42,284 nt of DNA from an uncultured Bacteroidales bacterium (GTDB taxonomy: Bacteria; Bacteroidota; Bacteroidia; Bacteroidales; UBA932). Position numbers and translations under genes: made by a program. Under the pieces are notes generated by a model. That model saw only the letters and a list, made by a program, of their open reading frames with translations, was not told where the DNA came from and searched no databases. The stretch spans positions 1-42,284 of the forward strand of contig CAJOCS010000010.1 in assembly GCA_905233655.1 (NCBI GenBank), given 5' to 3'. Of this stretch, positions 1 to 7,278 are shown piece by piece. Every line of letters begins with the position of its first letter. Position 1 is the stretch's first letter.

Positions 1-1137
1 GACTCCCGCCGAGTTGACCGTCAGCTCCGTGGCCGTGCAGGACGTCAGGGGGACCCTGGTTCCAGTACCTTCTACATCTCCCTCGAAGACGACCTGATGC
101 GTAAATTCGGCTCGGAAAGGATTGCCGGCGTGGTCGACAAACTCGGCATGAAAGACGATGAGCCCCTGGAGAGCGGCATGCTTTCAAAGTCCATCGAGAC
201 CGCACAGAAGAAAGTGGAAGAAAACCACTTCGGCTACCGCAAGCGCACCCTCGAATACGACGATGTAATGAACTACCAGCGTGAAGCCATTTACGCCCGC
301 CGCCGCAATGCGCTCTCCGGTGAGAGGATTGAAATCGACGTTCAGAACATGATGTCGGACACCGCGATGATCATCTCCGAGCGCGCCGAGGGTATGAGCT
401 TCGAGGAATTCGAGGAATTCGTAATCGCGAAACTTTCCATCGACCTTGGTTTCGATGCCGATTTCTACGCCCACGCCAAGCCCTCCGAGATTGCCGACAA
501 GCTTACGGAACACATGCAGGAGGTCTACGGACGCCGTATGGAGACCATGATTGTGAAGGTGAATCCCATCATCAAGCAGGTCTACGAGAAGCAGAGCAAG
601 ATCTACGAAAATATTGCCATCCCCATCACCGACGGCAAGCGCCAGCTCAACCTCTCAGTAAACCTCAAGAAAGCCTACGAGACCGAAAGCCGCGAGATTG
701 CCAAGGCGCTTTCCCGCAGTGTGATTCTCTACAATATCGACGAGTACTGGAAGCAGCATCTGCGCGACATGGACGACCTCCGTCAGAGCGTACAGAACGC
801 CGCCTATGAGCAGAAAGACCCTCTGGTGGTTTACAAGCTCGAGAGCTACAACCTCTTCACCGACATGCTCGAGCAGCTGAATGAAGCCGTGCTTGCCTTC
901 CTGCTGCGCGCATTCATCCCGCTGAGGGATGCCTCCGACGCCCGTGAGGCACGTCAGCCCCAGCCCCGCCGGGACATGCAGCAGATGCGAACCAACGACC
1001 CTTCACAGCTCTCCACCAACGGCGAGCAGAAGGCCCGTACTCCCGTCCGTGTCGACAAACGCGTCGGCCGCAACGATCCCTGCCCCTGCGGCAGCGGCCT
1101 GAAATATAAGAACTGCCACGGAAAAGGACTTGTTTAA
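1..1137 (+). CDS. secA: Preprotein translocase ATPase SecA (C-terminal part, 5' end outside window)
   Basis: The reading frame is open from the first base, starting inside the conserved SecA stretch RRVDRQLRGRAGRQGDPGSS of the second nucleotide-binding fold, so the gene begins upstream of the window. The visible 378 codons cover the end of the motor, the helical scaffold/wing region, and a basic linker ending in the zinc-binding SEC-C tail (CPCGSGLKYKNCHG, Cys-x-Cys-x8-Cys-His). SecA drives secretory proteins through the SecYEG channel by ATP hydrolysis; the SEC-C tail in known SecA proteins binds SecB or ribosomes and phospholipid. The stop is followed after 22 bases by the bactofilin gene on the same strand. 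Identification is secure. Confidence 0.97.
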   Translation, partial: DSRRVDRQLRGRAGRQGDPGSSTFYISLEDDLMRKFGSERIAGVVDKLGMKDDEPLESGMLSKSIETAQKKVEENHFGYRKRTLEYDDVMNYQREAIYARRRNALSGERIEIDVQNMMSDTAMIISERAEGMSFEEFEEFVIAKLSIDLGFDADFYAHAKPSEIADKLTEHMQEVYGRRMETMIVKVNPIIKQVYEKQSKIYENIAIPITDGKRQLNLSVNLKKAYETESREIAKALSRSVILYNIDEYWKQHLRDMDDLRQSVQNAAYEQKDPLVVYKLESYNLFTDMLEQLNEAVLAFLLRAFIPLRDASDAREARQPQPRRDMQQMRTNDPSQLSTNGEQKARTPVRVDKRVGRNDPCPCGSGLKYKNCHGKGLV

Positions 1138-1159
1138 CACGCTATAACCAAACCATATT

Positions 1160-1546
1160 ATGTCAAAGGCAATGGAAAGCAGCATTAACGTAAACGATGT
1201 GAGCCGCATCTCGGCCGGCACCATATTCAAAGGTGAAATTTCCTCTCCCAACGACATCCGCATCGACGGAAGGGTCGAAGGCAAGGTATTCTCGAAAGGT
1301 CGCGTGGTAGTGGGGGAGAAGGCCGTAGTGGAAGGCGACGTCATCTGTCAGAACGTAGACTTCTGCGGCAGCATGAAAGGCAATTTCTACGTGAAGGACA
1401 CCCTTTCGCTCAAGAGCGGCTGCACCGTGGACGGCGACCTCAATGTCCGCCGACTTCAGGTTGAACTCGACGCCCGTTTCAACGGCTGCTGCAAAATGAT
1501 AAGTGAAGAGGACTACGACGCCCTCGTCACCGAGCCGGAAGAATAA
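1160..1546 (+). CDS. Bactofilin family polymer-forming cytoskeletal protein
   Basis: A 128-residue protein with the bactofilin core: short beta repeats typical of a right-handed beta-helix (ISAGTIFKGEISSPNDIRIDGRVEGKV, then repeated G-x-V-x-G-x-V-x-like turns to about residue 110). Bactofilins polymerise without nucleotide into filaments at the inner membrane and help shape the cell or localise envelope enzymes. No transmembrane segment is visible. The N-terminal tail is short (about 20 residues). The start at 1160 gives MSKAMESS; a second ATG at 1172 is possible. It lies directly after secA and is probably co-transcribed with it. The cysteines in the core are not a known family signature. 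Confidence 0.9.
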   Translation: MSKAMESSINVNDVSRISAGTIFKGEISSPNDIRIDGRVEGKVFSKGRVVVGEKAVVEGDVICQNVDFCGSMKGNFYVKDTLSLKSGCTVDGDLNVRRLQVELDARFNGCCKMISEEDYDALVTEPEE

Positions 1547-1557
1547 AGCGTCTGCTC

Positions 1558-1956
1558 TCAGTCCCGGAGTCTCCGAATAAAAGCGATATTGTATATTTTG
1601 CTTTCGGAGACTTCGTAGCGTATGTTATAACAGGTATAGCGGCCATGTCGGCCGCTTTTTGTATATGAGGTCATATAATTGAAATTGAAGCCCTTGTCTA
1701 TTGCAATGGCCTTGTCCAGCGTGGTCTTTTCGCTTTCCACCGCATCTCTTAGTATCCGATAGTTCCTGTCCATAATCCGGATGAATCTCACTCGGATGCG
1801 GTCTATGTCCTCCTTTCGTTTGTCGTTGTGCCAGCGGTGACGGCATGAGTCGGAGCAGAAGATGCGTCCTGCCCTCCCGTATCCAAGAAGGTCGCCGCAC
1901 TGAAGGCAGTGAGCTTCTTCAGTTTCCCCGGGTATTTTGTATGTCTGCTCGCTCAT
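1558..1956 (-). CDS. Small zinc-finger protein of unknown function
   Basis: A 132-residue protein with an N-terminal four-cysteine finger (CLQCGDLL then CSDSCRHRW, about residues 18-42), of the type seen in short zinc-ribbon or FCS-like fingers. It is followed by a basic helical region and a C-terminal part rich in Tyr and Arg. The finger suggests zinc binding and perhaps nucleic-acid or protein contact; no catalytic motif is visible. It converges with the bactofilin gene (12-base gap) and is divergent from ssb across a 289-base intergenic region. I recognise no named family. Confidence 0.75.
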   Translation of the reverse strand: MSEQTYKIPGETEEAHCLQCGDLLGYGRAGRIFCSDSCRHRWHNDKRKEDIDRIRVRFIRIMDRNYRILRDAVESEKTTLDKAIAIDKGFNFNYMTSYTKSGRHGRYTCYNIRYEVSESKIYNIAFIRRLRD

Positions 1957-2052
1957 GGCAAATGCAAAAATGGCATCCGGCGCTTACAAATCCAAGACAA
2001 TACGGAAAGATTCTTAAGATTTACCTGTTTCCGGAAATAGTGTGGAAATGAA

Positions 2053-2076
2053 GCCGTGTAAAAATTTTTACACGGC
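2053..2076. repeat. Perfect 24-bp palindrome
   Basis: Each half is GCCGTGTAAAAA, followed without spacer by its exact reverse complement. It is not followed by a T run on either strand, so it does not look like an intrinsic terminator; an operator for a dimeric regulator or a cruciform-forming site is more likely. It lies between two divergent genes. Confidence 0.8.
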
Positions 2077-2151
2077 CCCTTCCGTTTCCTGACAAAACAG
2101 TAATGAAACAATACAAAACAGGTTGGAAACACCACTTTCTGCATCCGGTGG

Positions 2152-2184
2152 TTTGGAAATAAAGCTTGCGAAAGCATATATTGC
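2152..2184 (+). promoter_or_regulatory. Candidate promoter for ssb
   Basis: TTTG at 2152-2155, 21 bases, then TATATTGC at 2177-2184, an imperfect match to the Bacteroidetes -33/-7 pattern (TTTG / TAnnTTTG). It would leave a leader of about 55 bases before the ssb start. Confidence 0.35.
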
Positions 2185-2245
2185 ACCACCGCCAGACGGA
2201 GCGCGCCCGCTGCGGAAGAATACAGTATCAATAAAAACTAATGCA

Positions 2246-2608
2246 ATGGAATTCAAAAACAGAATCGAATTAAGGGGTGTTGTCGGTAAGGCCGACATCA
2301 ACACCGTCAACGGCAGCCGTGTGTGCAATTTCTCGGTTGTAACGGAGTACAACGCCGGCCGCGACAAGGAGACGAACGGAAGCGTCAATGAGACGCACTG
2401 GTTTAACGTGGTGGCCTGGGACGGTCGAAATTCTCTTCCTCTGGAACAGATCCGAAAAGGGGAGTGGGTGGAAGTCATCGGTCGCCTGAGGACCCGCCAC
2501 TACCGCAATCAGAACGAGGAGGAACGCTATATCACGGAGGTCGTAGCAAGGAGCGTCAAACTGGTTCCGAAGGAGGAAGAACGCATCCAGCCGCAACGTG
2601 ATTGGTAA
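2246..2608 (+). CDS. ssb: Single-stranded DNA-binding protein
   Basis: A 120-residue single OB-fold SSB: it begins MEFKNRIELRGVVGKADINT and contains the SSB core FSVVTEY, HWFNVVAWDG, and GEWVEVIGRLRTRHY. It coats single-stranded DNA as a tetramer during replication and repair. The start at 2246 was chosen because homology begins exactly there; an open extension to 2123 has no similarity. The C-terminus ends QPQRDW, so the acidic, partner-recruiting tip (DDDLPF-like) of housekeeping SSBs is absent. It may therefore be a secondary SSB paralogue. The next gene follows after 29 bases. Confidence 0.93.
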   Translation: MEFKNRIELRGVVGKADINTVNGSRVCNFSVVTEYNAGRDKETNGSVNETHWFNVVAWDGRNSLPLEQIRKGEWVEVIGRLRTRHYRNQNEEERYITEVVARSVKLVPKEEERIQPQRDW

Positions 2609-2633
2609 TTATCATATTTTTTGCGTATGTTTG
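2602..2633 (+). promoter_or_regulatory. Promoter for the NlpC/P60 lipoprotein gene
   Basis: TTGG at 2602-2605, 20 bases, then TATGTTTG at 2626-2633, a full match to TAnnTTTG. Expected transcription start is about 2638, which coincides with the chosen GTG start codon, so the message would be leaderless. The -33 element overlaps the end of ssb. Confidence 0.55.
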
Positions 2634-2637
2634 CACC

Positions 2638-3279
2638 GTGACACGCGGTCAAACATACGCTCTCCTGCTTTCCATGCTGCTCATTACGGGCTGCGGGAGT
2701 TCCCGCCGTGCCCCTGTGCAGCCGGTACTGCCCACTTCTCAAACGGTGGTAGTCCCGCCTTCAACCTCACAGTCTTCCGGTTCGGGCTCCCCCCAGAGCG
2801 GCGGCGTCTCTGCCCAGACCACACAAAACGGTCAGAGCCAGACTCCTTCGGCCACTGCACCCGACAACAGAAAACTGTCTGAGAGGATTGTGGAATATGC
2901 CAGAACCTTTACCGGAGTGCCCTACAAGCTGGGTGCGGCAGGCCCGTCGATGTTTGACTGCAGCGGTTACACCCGCTATGTCTTCCGTGAATTCGGCTAC
3001 ACTCTCACTCACCAGTCCGGCATACAGTACCGGGAATGCCGTAAAATCGACAATTATGCCGACCTTCAGGTAGCTGACCTGGTATTCTTCGGCTCCAGAA
3101 GGGATATCCGGAATATCAGCCATGTCGGAATAGTGGTGAGCATCGACCGTGAAAGGGGAAGCTTTTCTTTTATTCACGCTTCCGTGTCGAAGGGCGTTAC
3201 AGAAGAGAGTTCAACGCACCCGTACTTCATGATGCGCTACATCGGCGCAGGCCGCATTATTCCTGACGAAGACCAGTAA
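2638..3279 (+). CDS. NlpC/P60 family lipoprotein (Spr-like peptidoglycan endopeptidase)
   Basis: About 213 residues. An N-terminal lipoprotein signal (ALLLSMLLITGC, lipobox ITGC) is followed by a low-complexity Pro/Ser/Gln/Thr linker and then a C-terminal NlpC/P60 cysteine peptidase domain with the nucleophile in FDCSGYTRYVF and the histidine in ISHVGIVVS, plus a second His in FIHASVSKGV. Such enzymes cut gamma-D-Glu-to-diamino-acid bonds in stem peptides, here from the outer-membrane or periplasmic face. The GTG at 2638 is chosen because it gives a standard signal peptide; a TTG at 2602 would add 12 residues but falls in the promoter. The 3' end overlaps the convergent oxidoreductase gene by 23 bases. 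Confidence 0.9.
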   Translation: MTRGQTYALLLSMLLITGCGSSRRAPVQPVLPTSQTVVVPPSTSQSSGSGSPQSGGVSAQTTQNGQSQTPSATAPDNRKLSERIVEYARTFTGVPYKLGAAGPSMFDCSGYTRYVFREFGYTLTHQSGIQYRECRKIDNYADLQVADLVFFGSRRDIRNISHVGIVVSIDRERGSFSFIHASVSKGVTEESSTHPYFMMRYIGAGRIIPDEDQ

Positions 3280-4750
3280 CGAACACCTCGTCAAAATCCC
3301 TGCAAAGGTACTGGACAACCTTGTGGCCTGTCTGGGCCGCTATCGGCAAACCGCCGGATAAAGAGGTCCTCTGTCCGGCGAAATAAATGCCCTTCCTGTA
3401 ACGGATAGGCGCAATATACGGCATGGTTCTCCTGTTCCAAACGGCCATGTAACTGCCCTCATGGGTGAGGCAGTAACGCTGTACGGTGAGGGGAGTGGCC
3501 ATATTGCAGATTTCTATGCAGCCCCGGGCTTCCGGGATAAGCTCTTCGACGAGGGCGCAGCATCGCTGAGAGATGTCGTCCTTGCAGGAATTGTAGCTTC
3601 CGTTTTCCCTGGCCTGCTTCCAGTAGGAGTAGCAGTCTCCAAGCAGAAGGACGCTCAGGACCGTGCATCCTTCCGGAGCGTAAGCGTCTGTGGCATAGTT
3701 GTGTACGGTAATGGAAGTGAACTTCAGCGGACCGGCCTCGAATGGCTTTTCCAAGGGGAAGACCATCGACTTCGGGCGGTTTCTCAAGTCGGCCTTTACG
3801 CCCATTCCAATGAACATGCACTGGCCGGTCCTGAGCTTTTTTCGCATCTTTCTGGCCCAGCCATCCTGAAGCGGTTCGTCAAAGAGATGGTCGATGGCGG
3901 CACGCGCATCTGCGCTTATTATAACGGCATCGCATTCAAGCGTTTCCCCGTTTTGGAGCGTCACCATTTTCCGCCCGTCGGCATTTTCCCTTACGTTCTT
4001 TACTATGGTGTTGTAACGGATTTCGCCGCCCTCCCGGAGGAAGGTTTCTTCCATGTTTCTTGCCATCAGCAGCGAGCCTCCGGACGGATATCCGCTGTCG
4101 CCGTATGCGAAGGAACTTAGCGTCACTATGAATGAAAGGGCATTGTGCTCGGGATTCATTATCCCGCCAAGCAGGGCTCTCAAATCCTTGTTGCGGAAGC
4201 GCTCCACATATCCTTTCACGCTCCTTGCCCAGAGCCCCGGAGTAAGCGTAAGGGCAGGGAACATCCGGATGAATTCCATCGGGTTGAACTGTGTCTTCAC
4301 ATCGGTCCGGAGTCCTCTGAGGTATGTTACAGGGGTGTGGAAGTTCTTGAACCATTTTATGTGCCTGTACAGTCTCCGGATGGCTTTCCTGTCTTCAGGA
4401 GCATGCTGAAGAAGGGTGGCTTTCATCTTCTCCGGGTTGCGGTAGAGGGGAAGTTCTCCGCCAGGGAGCACAAGCACGAAGAAAGGGTCTTTGTTGTATA
4501 CGGGATTGTTGTCCCTGAGGGCTCCGTTACCTTTCCAGACCTGGTTCAGAGGTCTGTCTGGAGCACTGCCCGTGAGCCAGTGAACTCCGCCTTCGAACTG
4601 GTAACCTTTTCGCACCCAGCAGGTGGACACTCCGCCGGGAGTGGCGCACTTTTCCAGAATCAGGGTTTTGAATCCGCAGCGGGCGGCATACACTCCCGCC
4701 GTAAGCCCGGAAATGCCACCACCAACGATAATTACGCTTTTACCACTCAT
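3257..4750 (-). CDS. CrtI-like FAD-dependent oxidoreductase (phytoene desaturase/carotenoid isomerase/retinol saturase superfamily)
   Basis: A 497-residue flavoprotein. The N-terminal dinucleotide fold is clear: VIIVGGGISGLTAGVYAARC with a following LILEK acidic strand end and PGGVSTCW. The C-terminus has the family FAD-contact motif GIYFAGQRTSLSGGLP. It resembles CrtI-type desaturases and isomerases, but the real substrate cannot be read from sequence; gut Bacteroidales often carry such proteins with no carotenoid genes nearby. It stands alone, divergent from the tmRNA gene, and shares the short region 4751-4804 for promoters. No transmembrane anchor is obvious. Confidence is high for fold, low for substrate. 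Confidence 0.88.
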   Translation of the reverse strand: MSGKSVIIVGGGISGLTAGVYAARCGFKTLILEKCATPGGVSTCWVRKGYQFEGGVHWLTGSAPDRPLNQVWKGNGALRDNNPVYNKDPFFVLVLPGGELPLYRNPEKMKATLLQHAPEDRKAIRRLYRHIKWFKNFHTPVTYLRGLRTDVKTQFNPMEFIRMFPALTLTPGLWARSVKGYVERFRNKDLRALLGGIMNPEHNALSFIVTLSSFAYGDSGYPSGGSLLMARNMEETFLREGGEIRYNTIVKNVRENADGRKMVTLQNGETLECDAVIISADARAAIDHLFDEPLQDGWARKMRKKLRTGQCMFIGMGVKADLRNRPKSMVFPLEKPFEAGPLKFTSITVHNYATDAYAPEGCTVLSVLLLGDCYSYWKQARENGSYNSCKDDISQRCCALVEELIPEARGCIEICNMATPLTVQRYCLTHEGSYMAVWNRRTMPYIAPIRYRKGIYFAGQRTSLSGGLPIAAQTGHKVVQYLCRDFDEVFVTGLRQE

Positions 4751-4758
4751 AGCGGGAA

Positions 4759-4766
4759 CAAATATA
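4759..4766 (-). promoter_or_regulatory. -7 box of the CrtI-like gene
   Basis: CAAATATA on the plus strand, read as TATATTTG on the minus strand, matches TAnnTTTG. It ends 8 bases before the start codon, so the leader would be only a few bases. The -33 element is not clear. Confidence 0.45.
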
Positions 4767-4778
4767 GAATAATTTTTG

Positions 4779-4786
4779 TAATTTTG
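4779..4786 (+). promoter_or_regulatory. -7 box of the tmRNA gene
   Basis: TAATTTTG matches TAnnTTTG and lies 18 bases before the mature tmRNA 5' end. No clear TTTG is found 19-21 bases upstream. It interleaves with the divergent promoter of the CrtI-like gene. Confidence 0.5.
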
Positions 4787-4804
4787 CAGCCACGTTCAGA
4801 AAAT

Positions 4805-5199
4805 GGGGGTGTTTTGGTTTTGACAGCGTAGGTTTTGGACGGTAAGCATGCCGGGCGTCGAGCTCCAGCCCGTAAATCTCAAGCTCACTAAATTCAGTTG
4901 CCAACAACAACTACGCACTCGCTGCTTAATTAGCCAAAGGCAATTAGCTTAATCCGCGTCGCCTAGGCTGCGACGCCGACGAGTATCCCTCGGGCCTTCC
5001 GCCTCATAAGGACCGGTCAAGGGGTATCATCAATTTGAGGCCGCTCCGGTGGACGCCTTTAAAGCCGGCTAAGATTAAAGGCTAAGGTTGAGTTTGCCCG
5101 CCTTCCGGCTGGCTCTTCCCTACAAACAAAGGAAGGATAAGCATGTAGAAAGCCGCCTGGGGCGACGTTTGGACAGCGGTTCGAGTCCGCTCACCTCCA
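4805..5199 (+). ncRNA. ssrA: Transfer-messenger RNA (tmRNA)
   Basis: The 5' end GGGGGUG pairs with CACCUCC at 5192-5198 to form the tRNA-like acceptor stem (one G-U pair), followed by discriminator A at 5199; CCA is not encoded (CTC follows). The characteristic GACAGCG of the D-loop region lies near 4822, and the T arm GGUUCGAGUCC near 5179-5188. The tag frame begins at GCC 4900 after CAGUU and reads ANNNYALAA, stop at 4927-4929. tmRNA frees stalled ribosomes and adds this degradation tag to the unfinished protein. Its divergent neighbour is the CrtI-like gene. Confidence 0.95.
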
Positions 5200-5264
5200 C
5201 TCTGTTGGGGACTCTGCCCCATAAATACCCCCTGCGGCCTTTGCGCCTTTCCAACTTTCAACAA

Positions 5265-5346
5265 CGCCCGGGAGCAGGAAGGTGCTCCGCGGGCGAATAA
5301 AAGGCCGACGCCCGCGTCGCGCCCTCCTGCCTCCCGGCCGTCTTTT
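5265..5346 (+). terminator. Possible termination region downstream of tmRNA
   Basis: Two G+C-rich inverted repeats: CGCCCG-GGAGCA (5265-5276) pairs with TGCTCC-G-CGGGCG (5283-5295) with a one-base bulge, followed by AATAAAA rather than a T run; then GGCCG (5303-5307) pairs with CGGCC (5335-5339), followed by GTCTTTT. The second has a long loop. Either could end tmRNA transcription, but neither is a textbook terminator. Confidence 0.3.
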
Positions 5347-5437
5347 CCCGTTCCATATGTATTATTAGGAAAAACGGAGGGTTTTTCGTATATTTACCAC
5401 ACTTAAACGCTAAGGCTGAAATTTACTGGAAAAGCAG

Positions 5438-5836
5438 ATGAGTGAGTTTCTCTGGGATCCGCTCAGGAAAAAGAGCGTCGCCCGTACTCCCGAGGAGGAA
5501 GTGCGCCAGTGGTTCATTTCGGTGCTGCACGAGGGTATGCACGTGCCCGAGCACATGATGAACTCCGAGGTCGCCTTTAGCCATAACGGGAAACGCTACA
5601 GGGCCGACATCCTGGTCTTCGACCGGAATGCCCATCCTCTGATGGTGGTGGAGTGCAAGCGGGCGGAAGTTGCGCTGGACCAGACGGTCGTAGACCAGGC
5701 CCTCCGCTACAATAGGGAACTGGAAGTGAAATACATAGTGATTACGAACGGCCTCAAAAGCTTCATCTTTGAAAGGCGCGGGGATGCGTTTGAATTCATG
5801 GAAAAAGCCCCTCTTTGGGAAGAAATGACAAAATGA
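5438..5836 (+). CDS. Solo HsdR N-terminal-domain nuclease-fold protein
   Basis: A 132-residue protein consisting only of the N-terminal domain of type I restriction HsdR subunits. The PD-(D/E)xK-type motif is visible: RADILVFD, then VVECKRAEV about ten residues later (Asp, Glu-x-Lys), and a QALRYNRELEVKYIVITNG strand-helix block. There are no helicase motifs and no HsdM/HsdS genes nearby, so this is not a restriction system. It is the first gene of a tightly overlapping run with cca, xer, hpf and holA, which hints at a DNA- or RNA-maintenance role. A weak -7-like TATATTTA lies at 5389-5396. Its function is unknown. Confidence 0.82.
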   Translation: MSEFLWDPLRKKSVARTPEEEVRQWFISVLHEGMHVPEHMMNSEVAFSHNGKRYRADILVFDRNAHPLMVVECKRAEVALDQTVVDQALRYNRELEVKYIVITNGLKSFIFERRGDAFEFMEKAPLWEEMTK

Positions 5837-7278
5837 GCATAGCTGAAGGATATCTGGACCACCCGGTGTTCGCCCTTGTGAGTGAATGCGCCCAGGCTCT
5901 CGGCCTGAGGGCGTTCGTTATCGGCGGATATGTCAGGGACTGCTTCCTGGGAAGGCCCAACACGGATATAGACATAGTGGTGGAAGGGAGCGGAATCGCC
6001 CTTGCCGAGGCAGTCGCCGAAAAGTGCGGCTCCAGAGTGAGCGTATTCCGCAACTTCGGCACCGCAATGCTTCGCTATCACGGAATAGAAGTGGAATTCG
6101 TGGGCGCGAGGAAAGAGTCCTATGACCGGAATTCACGGAAACCGCGCGTTGAGGACGGCACCCTGGAAGAAGACCAGCTGCGCCGCGATTTCACAATAAA
6201 CGCTATGGCTTTCAGCCTCCAGAAAGAGGACTTCGGTGCTCTTGTGGACCCTTTCGGCGGAATCCGCGACCTGGACCAGGGTATAATCCGCACTCCGCTA
6301 GAGCCTCAGCAGACCTTCTCCGACGACCCTCTCCGCATGCTAAGGGCAATCCGTTTCGCCGTCCAGCTCTCAACACCTGAAAGGGAGTTCACGATTGTTC
6401 CCGAGGCATTGGAAGCGATGAAATGCATGGCTTCCCGGATGGAAATCCTTTCCAGCGAAAGAATAGTGGAAGAGCTCAACAAGATGCTCGTTACGGCGAA
6501 ACCCTCAAGGGCTTTTTTCATAATGGAACGCACGGGCATACTGCAGCAGTTCCTTCCCGAGCTCGAGCGCCTCAAAGGCACGGAAACCGTGGACGGAAAG
6601 GGCCATAAGGAGAACTTCTCCCACAGCCTCCAGGTGCTCGACAATGTGGCCGAGGCCGAAGCCGCCCAGGGACTGGAACCCAATCTGTGGCTGCGCTGGG
6701 CCGCACTTCTGCACGATATCGGCAAGCCCGCTTCGAAGCGATTCAGCCCTGGCATGGGCTGGACTTTCCACGGGCACGAGGTGATAGGCGAGCGCATGAT
6801 TCCGAAGATCTTCCAGAGGCTCAAACTGCCCCTTAACGAGAAGATGAAATACGTCCAGAAGCTGGTCGGGCTGCACCTGAGGCCCATCGCCCTTGTGGAC
6901 GACGAAGTGACCGACAGTGCGGTGCGCCGCCTTCTTTTCGACGCCGGAGAGGATATCGACGATTTGATGCTCCTCTGCAATGCCGACATCACTTCCAAGA
7001 ACCCCGCAAAGGTCGCAAGGCTACGCAGGAACTTCGAACTCGTGAAGCAGAAAATGGCCGAGGTGGAGGCAAAGGACGAAATCCGCAACTGGAAGAATCC
7101 AATAACGGGGTACTACGTTATGGAACTCTTCGGCATCGGCCCGTGCAACACCATCGGCAAACTCAAGGAAGCCATCAAGGACGCGATACTCGACGGACGC
7201 ATTCCATATACCTTCGAGGCGGCCGACGCCCTGCTGCGCGAACTCGCCGCCGAAGAAGGGCTTACCCCGGTAAAATGA
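5833..7278 (+). CDS. cca: CCA-adding tRNA nucleotidyltransferase with HD domain
   Basis: A 481-residue class II polymerase-beta-like nucleotidyltransferase. Near the N-terminus GGYVRDCFLGR (Gly31 on) and TDIDIVV (Asp45, Asp47) give the metal site; RRDFTINAMAF and the DPLRMLRAIRFA motif follow. An HD phosphohydrolase domain starts near residue 270 (LLHDIGKPASKRF, His294). It adds or repairs the 3' CCA of tRNAs, which matters here because the tmRNA gene does not encode CCA. ATG 5833 overlaps the upstream stop as ATGA; an upstream TTG at 5815 is possible but less likely. Translationally coupled to its neighbours. Confidence 0.95.
   Translation: MSIAEGYLDHPVFALVSECAQALGLRAFVIGGYVRDCFLGRPNTDIDIVVEGSGIALAEAVAEKCGSRVSVFRNFGTAMLRYHGIEVEFVGARKESYDRNSRKPRVEDGTLEEDQLRRDFTINAMAFSLQKEDFGALVDPFGGIRDLDQGIIRTPLEPQQTFSDDPLRMLRAIRFAVQLSTPEREFTIVPEALEAMKCMASRMEILSSERIVEELNKMLVTAKPSRAFFIMERTGILQQFLPELERLKGTETVDGKGHKENFSHSLQVLDNVAEAEAAQGLEPNLWLRWAALLHDIGKPASKRFSPGMGWTFHGHEVIGERMIPKIFQRLKLPLNEKMKYVQKLVGLHLRPIALVDDEVTDSAVRRLLFDAGEDIDDLMLLCNADITSKNPAKVARLRRNFELVKQKMAEVEAKDEIRNWKNPITGYYVMELFGIGPCNTIGKLKEAIKDAILDGRIPYTFEAADALLRELAAEEGLTPVK

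Larger units (their letters stand above)
1957..2245. other. Intergenic region between zinc-finger gene and ssb
   Basis: This 289-base divergent intergenic stretch holds a perfect 24-base palindrome (2053-2076) and a candidate ssb promoter (TTTG at 2152-2155, then TATATTGC at 2177-2184). An open frame runs into ssb from 2123, but its translation shows no family resemblance before the true SSB start. No RNA gene is recognised here. Confidence 0.5.

Noticed and set aside
2123..2245. N-terminal extension of the SSB frame as a longer protein
   Set aside because: The extra 41 codons have no SSB similarity and overlap a candidate promoter.
3257..4750. CrtI-like enzyme considered as part of a carotenoid pathway
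   Set aside because: No phytoene synthase, cyclase or GGPP synthase genes are nearby, and it is 17 kb from the polyene cluster, which does not need a desaturase.
5369..5387. GAAAAAC/GTTTTTC hairpin with GGAGG loop before the HsdR_N gene
   Set aside because: It is A+T-rich and short, and no U tract follows directly; it is too weak to call a terminator or riboswitch.
5438..5836. HsdR_N protein considered as part of a type I restriction-modification system
   Set aside because: There are no helicase domain, HsdM or HsdS genes in the window, and the gene is coupled to cca.
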